Notes: generated by a model not told the origin, from the sequence alone. 8,274 bases of DNA from JBDSTZ01 sp039927975 (GCA_039927975.1 JBDSTZ010000634.1:1-8274); one strand, 5' to 3'. Numbered from the stretch's first letter, positions 1 through 6,620 are shown. Translations and numbers: made by a program.

Positions 1-50
1 ATGACGACGGCGCGCTCTTGGGTTGTCAGATGTTTGTATATTTTCGCCAT
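1..50 (-). CDS. Transposase N-terminus, probable IS30 family (cut by window edge)
   Basis: Reading leftward from the ATG at 50 gives MAKIYKHLTTQERAVV and then runs off the window. The pattern I/K-Y-K-H-L-T-x-x-E-R is typical of the first residues of IS30-family transposases, where it leads into an N-terminal helix-turn-helix that binds the IS ends. A good Shine-Dalgarno-like AAGGTG lies 5 nt upstream of the ATG, which supports this start. Only 16 codons are visible, so the DDE catalytic core cannot be checked and the gene could be intact or broken. The family call rests on this short motif plus the neighbouring terminal-repeat-like sequence. Another HTH-bearing protein remains possible. Confidence 0.55.
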   Translation of the reverse strand, partial: MAKIYKHLTTQERAVV

Positions 51-70
51 GGCGGCACCTTACAGCAGAA

Positions 71-99
71 GGTGTTGCACTTGGTCTTTGAGAACGCCG
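71..99. repeat. Probable IS30-type terminal inverted repeat (one end)
   Basis: About 20 bp upstream of the transposase ATG is a stretch which, read inward, contains GACCAAGTGCAACACC. It resembles the inner part of known IS30-family ends (TTGGTC followed by a CAAC/GCAACA core). The mate at the other IS end is outside the window, so the exact outer border and any target duplication cannot be fixed. The limits given are approximate. Confidence 0.4.
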
Positions 100-108
100 C
101 GATTTAAT
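81..108 (+). promoter_or_regulatory. Possible hybrid promoter reading out of the IS end
   Basis: TTGGTC (81-86) inside the presumed IS terminal repeat is followed 16 nt later by TTTAAT (103-108) in the flanking AT-rich DNA. Together they could be -35 and -10 boxes that start transcription about 20 nt before the ATG at 136. Outward -35 boxes in IS30-type ends are known. Neither box matches consensus perfectly, so this is a candidate only. Confidence 0.3.
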
Positions 109-135
109 ATCATCAGTACGTAAAGATTTGACATT

Positions 136-2736
136 ATGAGTCAGCGAAAATTGCGGCCGAGGGCCATTGTACCATCTGAGCTTTACGTAGAACGAGCTGC
201 GGATAGGCAATTAAGGGCAATAATTGAGGACATGGGTCGTCCTGGATATGTCCTGGTGGCACGGCAAATGGGAAAAACAAACCTTCTAATTCACATGAAG
301 AATGAACGAGTCCATGATATCGTTTTATATCATGATCTTTCAATTCGCTTTGACAGCGCGCGACAATGGTTTCGGAACTTGATTGACAATCTAATGGAGG
401 GTTTTGGGGAAAAATTTCCTATCGCATCAAAAACCATACTACAACAAAGAAGTGATTCAAATTTCGAACCAAATGTTGAATATGACAGGCATCTCCGACT
501 GATTCTTCGAGAAGTAAGTTGTAACGTCATTATAGTATTAGATGAAGTCGACTCTTTGATTAACACTTTATATTCAGATATTATTTTATCTCAGATTCGC
601 AGTATGTATTTTTCACGCTCGAATCACCGCGAATATGAAAGGCTGACATATATCTTATCTGGTGTCATCGAACCCACCGATCTAATTAAAGATAAAAACA
701 TATCTCCATTTAATATTGGCGAAAAAATCTACTTGGAGAATTTCAGTTTCCCTGAACTACTTTCATTTATTTCACGAGCGAATCTTCCATTTGACGAGTA
801 TATCTCGTCAAGAGTGTTTGACTGGACCTCCGGCAATCCTCGAATGAGTTGGGAGGTGTGCTCAGAGTTGGAAGCGATGGTTGAAGCTTCCGGATTTGTA
901 ACTGTTGACGATGTAGATTTAGCAGTTAAAAAGGTATATTTGGCGGAGTTTGACCGTGCACCGATTGATCATATTCGAACACTTGCAAGATCTGACCAAA
1001 AAATACAAAGTGCTATCGTTTCTATTAGGTACGGAAAGTCTGAATTCCTCGATCAAGATATAAAAAGCAGGCTTTACTTAGCCGGGATAACCAATTCCGC
1101 CGGTGGCTCGGTCGAAATAGCAAACAAAATTGTTGATATTGCTCTTTCCGAAAAATGGCTTCAGTCTTCAGGAGACTCCCCAATTTTTAGCGTAGCGAAC
1201 GCTTTCTATGCACAAGGAAATTATCGGGCTGCAGTAGAAACGTTCGAAAATTTACGATTGGGTACAAATGACGAGAACTTCTCTCCTCAAGATCGAAAGC
1301 AGTTGGCGCTCTCTTATCTATACACCAGGAAATTCGGAGACGCGACGCGAGAGCTGCGCCAATGTCTTGCTGAACAAAATGATCAAAAATTAACGCAAAC
1401 ACTAAATCTAGAATTGGCTCTCGCGTTGCATGGGGAAGGAGACTTCGATGAGGCGCAGAAGTTTCTGTTATTGGCCGCAGATGGACCGAATGAAGATATC
1501 GGCTCGAGAGCTGAGCTCGAGAGTATATCCATTATTTTAATGACTGGCCCCGAAGAACTTTACCTCGCCGCCGTGAATCTTTGCGAACGCATCATTGCAA
1601 AACAAGATACCAAGGAGATGATTGCTGGCTCATTAGCACAAACAAATAGAATACTTGCACTCGCTTTGAGTTCTGAATTGATGTTTTTACTAAAGCGTGA
1701 GCGAGAAGGCACAAACAGATTTGACCAAGCGTTGAGTTTATCGCCCGCAAACTTTCAGCCTACGATTTTGCTCGCTAAAGCGGTACGCTCTACCAAGCGA
1801 AACTTGCGGGTCGACCTCGCAAGAAAAATTGTTCAAATAATCCTTGCTAATCGATTACCAATTTCAATTGCGGCTGAAAACCGACTTCAACTGGGACTTG
1901 ACCGATTTTCAGATATTCTACTACTTCTAATTAAAGAAAGACTTATACCAGAGTTCGATTCTCTGATTAGGCACTATATAGATATAAATTTTGCGAGCGA
2001 AATTACGCCCTTTGCAGCGCTGAAACACCTATACGCGGAGTTCAGCGATATAGAAAAGCAGCGCGAGTACATTGAATTACTAGTCTGGGCAGTCCGCTAC
2101 TTTGGAAATCTCGCGGCAGATTGGCTGGAGGAAATTGAGGTTTATCGGGAAATCGTTATGATGTACCAGGGGAACGAGCGAACAGATCTTCGTTCGATCT
2201 ACCTAACGCAAATTTCGTCGCATATTGTTGAATTGGAAAAATTTTTCGATGCGCGTCACGTTGAAGCGCTATCGGTTATTGGATTAGCTGTTCTTCAAAA
2301 AGGGGAGTGGCGCCTTGGACGGCGATTATATGATGTCTGGGAAGTAGTTCGTCATAACGCTGAAAATGGCAACGTTTATGCATTTTTACTGGACTATTTA
2401 CAACTGATGGGGGTAAAAGGCGGGCAAATTTTTGGTGTGAACGCACTCGACATTGCAGCTCGCATACTAAAATCGGCCAAAGACAACGATGCAACTTTCC
2501 GAAAAAGTACCGAGGGGGATCTTGTTTCCATGATTAAAATGGAGGCTGAAATGACGATCAAAAAAATACCCCCACCACCACTTACTCGAGAGGATGTATT
2601 TAGGTCATTAGGCCGAAATGATTGGGTCACCGTGCAATATGTTGGACTCCAACCTTACGAAAAGAAATTCAAGTACGTGCACGAAGATTTACGCAAGGGC
2701 AGATGTAAACTAATCAGCGTCAGGACAAACAACTAG
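136..2736 (+). CDS. AAA-like (AAA_35/STAND-type) ATPase with C-terminal TPR-like repeats
   Basis: An 866-residue protein of unproven function. Residues 14-50 carry the AAA_35-type opening: a YVER-x-x-D-x-x-L segment, then a P-loop of the ARQMGKT form (K47, T48) in place of a classic GxxGxGKT. Walker B is VIIVLDEVDS (D136, E137), and a sensor-like TSGNPR lies at 231-236. Roughly 270-350 may be a winged-helix segment. From about 353, helical-hairpin repeats of TPR type begin (NAFYAQGNYRAAVETFENL, then two similar units to about 450) and a helical superhelix appears to continue to about 800. A proline-rich linker (IPPPPL) precedes a short basic C-terminus. No signal peptide or membrane segment is seen, so it is probably cytoplasmic. 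Codon use is strikingly AT-rich (TTA, ATA, AGA) beside GC-rich neighbours, implying transfer. No clear Shine-Dalgarno precedes ATG 136, but the family motif starts only 14 codons in, so this start fits. Architecture suggests a nucleotide-switch sensor, perhaps in phage defence or regulation. That role is inference. Confidence 0.8.
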   Translation: MSQRKLRPRAIVPSELYVERAADRQLRAIIEDMGRPGYVLVARQMGKTNLLIHMKNERVHDIVLYHDLSIRFDSARQWFRNLIDNLMEGFGEKFPIASKTILQQRSDSNFEPNVEYDRHLRLILREVSCNVIIVLDEVDSLINTLYSDIILSQIRSMYFSRSNHREYERLTYILSGVIEPTDLIKDKNISPFNIGEKIYLENFSFPELLSFISRANLPFDEYISSRVFDWTSGNPRMSWEVCSELEAMVEASGFVTVDDVDLAVKKVYLAEFDRAPIDHIRTLARSDQKIQSAIVSIRYGKSEFLDQDIKSRLYLAGITNSAGGSVEIANKIVDIALSEKWLQSSGDSPIFSVANAFYAQGNYRAAVETFENLRLGTNDENFSPQDRKQLALSYLYTRKFGDATRELRQCLAEQNDQKLTQTLNLELALALHGEGDFDEAQKFLLLAADGPNEDIGSRAELESISIILMTGPEELYLAAVNLCERIIAKQDTKEMIAGSLAQTNRILALALSSELMFLLKREREGTNRFDQALSLSPANFQPTILLAKAVRSTKRNLRVDLARKIVQIILANRLPISIAAENRLQLGLDRFSDILLLLIKERLIPEFDSLIRHYIDINFASEITPFAALKHLYAEFSDIEKQREYIELLVWAVRYFGNLAADWLEEIEVYREIVMMYQGNERTDLRSIYLTQISSHIVELEKFFDARHVEALSVIGLAVLQKGEWRLGRRLYDVWEVVRHNAENGNVYAFLLDYLQLMGVKGGQIFGVNALDIAARILKSAKDNDATFRKSTEGDLVSMIKMEAEMTIKKIPPPPLTREDVFRSLGRNDWVTVQYVGLQPYEKKFKYVHEDLRKGRCKLISVRTNN

Positions 2737-2766
2737 TCAACAAAAAAATAATACCTGGGATCTTAT

Positions 2767-3888
2767 TTACACCATCTCGGCGAAGCCGATGCGGTCGGTG
2801 CTGGCGTTGCGGGCGTCGTCGACGCTGATCTTGTGGGCCGCCAGCAAGGCTTCGAGCGAAGCGTTCATCGTGTGGCAGCCAGCCTCGGCGCCGCTGTTCA
2901 TGTGGCGCCGAATGCCCGACACGTTGCCGGTCTCGAGCATGTGGGTGACGGCCGGGCCGGGCGTCAGGCATTCGGTCGCCAGGTGGTAGCAATTGCCCTC
3001 GACCGAAGGCAGCAGGGCCTGGCACAGCACCCCGCGCAGGGCGTGCGCGAGCGCTTGCGACTGCGCCTCGGAGTTGCCGAGCAGGCGCAGCATCTTTTGC
3101 AGGCCCAGCTCGGTCGAGCGCGCGTGCAGCGAGGCCAGCACCAGCGGGCCCGATTCGGCCAGCGCCAGCGCTTCGAGCGCCGTCTCGGCGTCGCGGATTT
3201 CGCCGATCACGATCACGTCGGGCCGTTCGCGCAGCGCGTCGAGGGCGCCGCGGTAGTAGCTTTCGACGTCGCCGTCGAGGCCCACTTCGCGCTGGGTGAT
3301 GATGCAGCGGCGCTGGGGAATCAGGGTTTCGACCGGGTCTTCGATGGTGATGATGTGGCCCGAGCGGTGGCGGTTGATCTCGTCGAGCATCGAGGCGATC
3401 GTGGTCGACTTGCCCTGGCAGGTGTCGCCGATGATCAAGACCAGGCCGGAGGTGAAGGTGGCGAAGTGCTGCTCGTCGGCGTGCAAGCCGAGTTGGCCGA
3501 GCGGCAGCGGCTCCTTCGGAAAGCGCCGGATCACGCAGCCGAGCCGCTTCTTGCCCTGAAAACTAAAACAGTTGGCGCGGATGCGCGCCGTGTGCAGGTC
3601 GATCGAGCGGTCGAAGGCGCGGTCGGTGATCCGCTCGGACCAGTTCGGCTCGATCACTTCGAAAAACTCTTCCAGCTCTTCCTTGGTGATCGGCGAATCC
3701 GTCACCGCCACCAGGCCCTTGGGCTGGCGCAGCATCAGCGGACTGTTCTGGTGGATGATGATGTCGGAAAAAATCAGGCGCGAGTTCAGCAGGTGCAGGA
3801 TCTGCTCGACCAGGGTGCCGAACACCGGATGGTCTTCGTTTTCCACATAGGACAGGGTGCGGATCTGGGAGGACTGGTGGTTTTCCAT
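2767..3888 (-). CDS. PilT/PilU-like secretion/twitching-type ATPase
   Basis: A 373-residue member of the VirB11/PilT secretion ATPase superfamily, whose hexamers drive pilus retraction or secretion at the inner membrane. Visible elements (numbered from the ATG at 3888) are the Walker A loop GDTCQGKS at 154-161, the Asp box ITIEDPVE with E183/D184, the Walker B region DVIVIGEIRD with E230 and D233, and the His box SLHAR with H255. A PilT-like tail (IRRHMNSGAEAGCHTMNASLEALL) follows. The N-terminal half resembles the PAS-like PilT domain (RIRANCFSFQG). A TTG 39 nt upstream would add 13 residues, but it overlaps a TATAAT box, so ATG 3888 is preferred. The Walker A loop is unusual: T-C-Q where PilT has T-G-S. 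No pilin or assembly genes lie nearby, so it is likely a PilT/PilU paralogue rather than the main retraction motor. Its 3' end meets the AT-rich ATPase gene convergently, 30 bp apart. Confidence 0.85.
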   Translation of the reverse strand: MENHQSSQIRTLSYVENEDHPVFGTLVEQILHLLNSRLIFSDIIIHQNSPLMLRQPKGLVAVTDSPITKEELEEFFEVIEPNWSERITDRAFDRSIDLHTARIRANCFSFQGKKRLGCVIRRFPKEPLPLGQLGLHADEQHFATFTSGLVLIIGDTCQGKSTTIASMLDEINRHRSGHIITIEDPVETLIPQRRCIITQREVGLDGDVESYYRGALDALRERPDVIVIGEIRDAETALEALALAESGPLVLASLHARSTELGLQKMLRLLGNSEAQSQALAHALRGVLCQALLPSVEGNCYHLATECLTPGPAVTHMLETGNVSGIRRHMNSGAEAGCHTMNASLEALLAAHKISVDDARNASTDRIGFAEMV

Positions 3889-3926
3889 CGGGTGGCGTCT
3901 CGGCGGGTGTTGGACTGGTGGCGACA

Positions 3927-3932
3927 ATTATA
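3927..3932 (-). promoter_or_regulatory. -10 box (TATAAT) upstream of the PilT-like gene
   Basis: A perfect TATAAT on the minus strand lies 38 nt upstream of the ATG at 3888. No convincing -35 hexamer is found 16-18 nt further up. If functional, transcription starts near 3920, downstream of the alternative TTG at 3927, which argues for the ATG start. Confidence 0.4.
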
Positions 3933-4006
3933 AGACCTGTGCCGGCCGAAGATTGCATACCTGAAATATAAATTTTCGGCGTGACATGGATGCGACGGCG
4001 GTCAGC

Positions 4007-4252
4007 TCATTCCTCGCCTTCGAACAGCGAAATAATGTCGTCCTGCGCCATCGTGTTGAAATCATCCGGAATCTCGGCTTGCCCCGCCAGGAACCCCAGT
4101 CGCTTCGTGGCGTTCGGATGTGAGGCTTCCAGCGCCGTGACCTTTACCACGGGTTTCCCGGCCACGGCGATCAGGAAGGATTCGCCGCTGGCGGCTCGTT
4201 CCACCAACTCGGACAAGCACGCCTTTGCTTCCTCGATTTCAATGGTCAACAT
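4007..4252 (-). CDS. Phd/YefM-family antitoxin, apparently orphan
   Basis: An 81-residue protein with the Phd/YefM layout. The N-terminal DNA-binding fold contains EEAKACLSELVERAASGESFLIAVAGKPVVKV, and a flexible acidic toxin-binding tail ends in IPDDFNTMAQDDIISLFEGEE. In this family the antitoxin neutralises a PIN-type (VapC) or RelE-type toxin and represses its own promoter. A strong Shine-Dalgarno (GAAGGTGA) lies 3 nt before the ATG at 4252. The tail type is typical of Phd partners of PIN toxins, yet no toxin ORF follows. The stop codon overlaps an ATG in the ATGA arrangement usual for such operons, but that frame stops at its third codon. The next downstream gene is the PilT-like ATPase. 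It may survive as an orphan regulator or as the remnant of a decayed toxin-antitoxin pair. Confidence 0.85.
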   Translation of the reverse strand: MLTIEIEEAKACLSELVERAASGESFLIAVAGKPVVKVTALEASHPNATKRLGFLAGQAEIPDDFNTMAQDDIISLFEGEE

Positions 4253-4286
4253 GGGTCACCTTCAAGACCTGATCACAGGCTCGTAG

Positions 4287-4310
4287 TTGGATCCTGTTTG
4301 GATCCTGTTT
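4287..4310. repeat. 11-bp tandem repeat with GGATCC cores, possible antitoxin operator
   Basis: TTGGATCCTGT is repeated in tandem just over twice with an 11-bp period, about one helical turn, 35-58 bp upstream of the antitoxin ATG. Each unit carries the palindrome GGATCC. The near-palindrome CCTGATCACAGG follows at 4269-4280. The position fits autoregulation by a Phd-type dimer, but binding is an inference. Confidence 0.4.
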
Positions 4311-4353
4311 TCTCACCCCGACACCGCCGATAAATCAACCAGCGCCCCCCTTA

Positions 4354-4992
4354 CTACCGCAACCTGTGCGTCTCCCCGGTCTTCAAATCGAGCGCGCACT
4401 TGACGCCGTTGACACTGGCGACGACCTCGTCGGGCGGCTCGTCGCCGGCCAGCGCGCCGCACACCACCGCCAGCCCCTCGCCCTTGCGGACCAGCTCGTC
4501 GGCCCGCTCGTAGACGTTGGCGCAGCCCGTTTCGGCGATCAGCGCCTGCGCGATCGGCACCTTCCAGGCGTCGACGCCGGCGGCCTGGAATTCGCAGATC
4601 AGATACCCGTCCGTGCCGCCGAACGATTCGACCAGCAGCCCAGGCAAGCCGTCGGCCTCGGCGTTGATGCGCTTGACCAGCTGGTCCGCCCTGGCCTTGG
4701 CCGCCGCCCCCGCGCTCTTGGCCAGCGCCGCCTTGACGCGCCGTTTGATCAGCGCGTGGTCGACCGGCTCGCCCTCGTCGAAGGTCCAGACCCGCGCGCG
4801 GATCTGCGACTTCGAGTTGTAGGCCGCGCGCGCGAGAAATTTGGTCGAGGACGACTGCACGATGGCGGTGGCGCCCGGCTTCATCTTCTCGTTCGGCTTG
4901 CCGTCGACGCGTTCGACGGCGGAGGCGTAAATCCAGGGCTCCCCGGCCAGCAAGCTCTTTTCCTTGCCCTGTTTGATGGTAATGATCAGCAT
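4354..4992 (-). pseudogene. rlmI: Truncated 23S rRNA m5C methyltransferase RlmI, catalytic domain missing
   Basis: A reading frame of 212 codons matching the N-terminal half of RlmI, the SAM-dependent enzyme that methylates C1962 of 23S rRNA and is normally about 390-400 residues long. Visible family segments are the PUA domain (KQGKEKSLLAGEPWIYASAVERVDGKP in part, 8-33), QIRARVW (63-69), NAEADGLPGLLVESF (110-124), the YER motif (161-163) and GALAGDEPP (179-187). Similarity stops at LDLKTG (201-206), exactly where full-length proteins enter the Rossmann methyltransferase fold (usually followed by HKTGF/Y-x-x-DQR). Instead there is ETHRLR and a TAG. No other frame resumes the gene, and only about 100 bp separate the stop from the antitoxin start, so the 3' half is absent rather than frameshifted. 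The SAM site and catalytic cysteine are therefore missing and methylation is not expected. The start at ATG 4992 agrees with the family N-terminus. A stand-alone PUA protein is an alternative reading. Confidence 0.75.
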
Positions 4993-5223
4993 AAGTTCCC
5001 AATAAAAGCGGTCGGCGGTTCGGACGCCGCCGGTGCGGCATGATAGCGCCTGCGGGCCGATTATCCCATCAACTTGCATTCTGTTCGGCCGCCCGCGCAG
5101 TCTGTCGCAAACGGCTGTCGCCGGCGCGCCGGTTTTTCTATCATGTCCATACCGCGAAAAGCGGCCGTGTCGCGGCCCGGGCAGCGGCACGGACACCTGA
5201 CAACCAACCACGAGGACACCACC

Positions 5224-6003
5224 ATGAGCACAGTTTCGCCTACCCGCCGCGCCCTGCTCCAGCTCACTGTCGGCCTGGCCGCCATCGGCGCCGTCGCCAG
5301 CACCCACGCGCTCGATGTCGACCTGTTCAAGGGCGGCGAGAAGGTGCGCGGCAACGGCCACGTGGTGGTCCAGCCGCGCGCGGCGAGCAATTTCAATGGG
5401 GTCGCCTTCAGCCTGCCCGGCAAACTCGACATCAAGTTTGGCACAGCCGAAGGCGTCACCGTGGAAACCGACGACAACCTGCAAGCGTATATCGAAACGG
5501 TGGTGGAAAACGGCGTGCTCAAGGTGCGCGCGGCCAGGCGCAACCTGAATTTTTCCACCAAGTCGCTCAAGATCGTGGTCAACGCCAGGCAGATCGAGTC
5601 CATTTCGCTGGCCGGCTCGGGCGACATCGCGGCCGATTCGCTGCGCGCGCCGCAGCTACGGGTCGACCTGGCCGGCTCGGGCGATATTCATCTGAACGGG
5701 GTCGACACCGACGCCATGAGCGTGTCGCTCGGCGGCAGCGGCAACGTCAAGGCCGGCGGCGGCAGGGCCGAGCGCCTCAAGGTCAGCATCGCCGGCTCGG
5801 GCGATGTCGTGCTCGGCCAGCTTCAGTCGGCCAGCGCCAGCGTCAGCATCGCCGGTTCGGGCGACGCCACGGTGTGGGTGCGCAACGCGCTCGACGTCTC
5901 GATCGCCGGCTCGGGCGACGTCAATTACTACGGCGCGCCGAGCGTGAACAAGAGCGCGATCGGGTCGGGCAGCGCCAAGCCGCTGGGCGCCGCGCCGCGT
6001 TAA
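5224..6003 (+). CDS. Exported DUF2807 (head GIN domain) protein, beta-solenoid-like
   Basis: A 259-residue protein. Residues 1-29 form a signal peptide with twin arginines (TRRALLQL, R8-R9), a hydrophobic stretch and a likely cleavage after THA29, so Tat export is possible. The mature part fits DUF2807: FNGVAFSLPGKLDIKFG, then AYIETVVENGVLKV, then repeated AGSGDI/V units. These units start at residues 130, 150, 170, 190, 210, 228 and 246. The 18-20 residue step suggests stacked beta-strand coils. Family members are usually secreted or surface proteins, sometimes labelled auto-transporter adhesins, and no biochemical function is established. A GAGGA-like Shine-Dalgarno lies about 10 nt before ATG 5224. 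An upstream TTG at 5074 would add 50 residues ahead of the signal peptide and is rejected. It diverges from the truncated rlmI and converges with the copper chaperone gene. Confidence 0.85.
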   Translation: MSTVSPTRRALLQLTVGLAAIGAVASTHALDVDLFKGGEKVRGNGHVVVQPRAASNFNGVAFSLPGKLDIKFGTAEGVTVETDDNLQAYIETVVENGVLKVRAARRNLNFSTKSLKIVVNARQIESISLAGSGDIAADSLRAPQLRVDLAGSGDIHLNGVDTDAMSVSLGGSGNVKAGGGRAERLKVSIAGSGDVVLGQLQSASASVSIAGSGDATVWVRNALDVSIAGSGDVNYYGAPSVNKSAIGSGSAKPLGAAPR

Positions 6004-6020
6004 AACCCGCGCGCAGTCAT

Positions 6021-6038
6021 GCCGGCCGCGAAGCCGGC
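6021..6038. terminator. Possible bidirectional hairpin between convergent genes
   Basis: GCCGGC-CGCGAA-GCCGGC forms a 6-bp GC stem with a 6-nt loop in the 44-bp gap between the DUF2807 and copper chaperone stops. No U-tract follows on either strand, so it may only stabilise 3' ends. Confidence 0.3.
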
Positions 6039-6047
6039 GGCGGGCGC

Positions 6048-6494
6048 CTAGTGCGAAGCCGACGGCGCGTAGGTCAAGGGCTTGACCGGCACCGCCAGAT
6101 TCAGCGTGCTGCGCTGCTTGCGGCCGTCCTCGAACACCAGCGACAGCGGCACGCTGTCACCGTCCTTGAGCGGGTGTTTGAGACCGGTGAGCATGATGTG
6201 GTAGCCGCCCGAGGCAAGGTTCAGCGGCTGGCCGGCGACCAGCGCCACACTGTCGGCCTCGCGCATGCTCATGCGATCGCCGTTCATCTGCATCTGGTGC
6301 AGTTCGGCCTTGGCCAGCGGCGACTTCACCGCCACCAGCCGGGTGTCGGCCTTCGCCTGCAATTGCATGAAGGCGCCGGTGGACGTTTGCTGCGGCACGG
6401 TGGCGCGGATCCAGGCCTTGCTGACCGTGACCTGGGCATGGGCGGGTGCGGCGATGACCAGCGCTGCGGCCAACGCGAGTGCGAGGTGTTTCAT
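6048..6494 (-). CDS. Periplasmic PCu(A)C-type copper chaperone
   Basis: A 148-residue protein with a Sec signal peptide (MKHLALALAAALVIAAPAHA, cleavage after A20). The mature domain begins QVTVSKAWIRATVP, as in the PCu(A)C family. The diagnostic copper-binding pattern H(M)-X10-M-X21-H-X-M is met exactly by H66, M77, H99 and M101, the last two in GGYHIML. Such proteins bind Cu(I) in the periplasm and deliver it to the CuA/CuB sites of cytochrome oxidase, often with a Sco partner, but no sco or oxidase gene is in this window. The C-terminus is short and lacks the His/Met-rich tail some members carry. A GGAG ribosome site lies 7 nt before ATG 6494. A TATAAT box at 6621-6626 suggests its own promoter and a leader of roughly 120 nt. 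Confidence 0.92.
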   Translation of the reverse strand: MKHLALALAAALVIAAPAHAQVTVSKAWIRATVPQQTSTGAFMQLQAKADTRLVAVKSPLAKAELHQMQMNGDRMSMREADSVALVAGQPLNLASGGYHIMLTGLKHPLKDGDSVPLSLVFEDGRKQRSTLNLAVPVKPLTYAPSASH

Positions 6495-6585
6495 GGTGAG
6501 GCTCCGTCAAAGGGTGGCGCGACGCATGCCGGCACAAGCAGCGGTGGAACGCGCCGGATCGTGCGGCACGCGCATCGCGATGGCG

Positions 6586-6604
6586 AACCGGCTGGCGACC
6601 GGTT
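6586..6604 (-). other. Hairpin in the copper chaperone leader
   Basis: On the minus strand AACCGG-TCGCCAG-CCGGTT forms a perfect 6-bp stem with a 7-nt loop, between the TATAAT box and the chaperone ATG. It could be a small leader structure. Its function is unknown and a chance hairpin in GC-rich DNA is quite possible. Confidence 0.25.
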
Positions 6605-6620
6605 TCCCGCGCTTGCGGCG

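Noticed and set aside
128..133. TTGACA as a -35 box for the ATPase gene
   Set aside because: It ends 2 nt before the start codon, so it cannot drive transcription covering that start, and there is no -10 at the right distance downstream.
2746..2768. AAATAA/TTATTT inverted repeat between the ATPase and PilT-like genes as a terminator
   Set aside because: A 6-bp stem of A-T pairs only, with an 11-nt loop, is too weak, and it overlaps the PilT-like stop codon.
3889..3927. TTG-initiated 13-residue extension of the PilT-like protein
   Set aside because: The TTG overlaps a TATAAT box that would place transcription start downstream of it, and the added Pro/Arg residues do not resemble a PilT N-terminus.
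2833..3933. Long plus-strand open frame opposite the PilT-like gene
   Set aside because: It is an antisense shadow of a GC-rich gene: low-complexity Arg/Gln/Ala/Val-rich translation with no motifs, while the minus strand carries all PilT signatures.
5121..5137. CCGGCGCGCCGG followed by TTTTT as an intrinsic terminator
   Set aside because: The stem is only 4-5 bp, and no plus-strand gene ends upstream of it, so there is nothing for it to terminate.
6495..6537. Small leader peptide (LCRHASRHPLTEP...) upstream of the copper chaperone as a metal-sensing leader ORF
   Set aside because: It would need a TTG start without a ribosome site, has only one cysteine, and runs on as a shadow frame through the chaperone gene.
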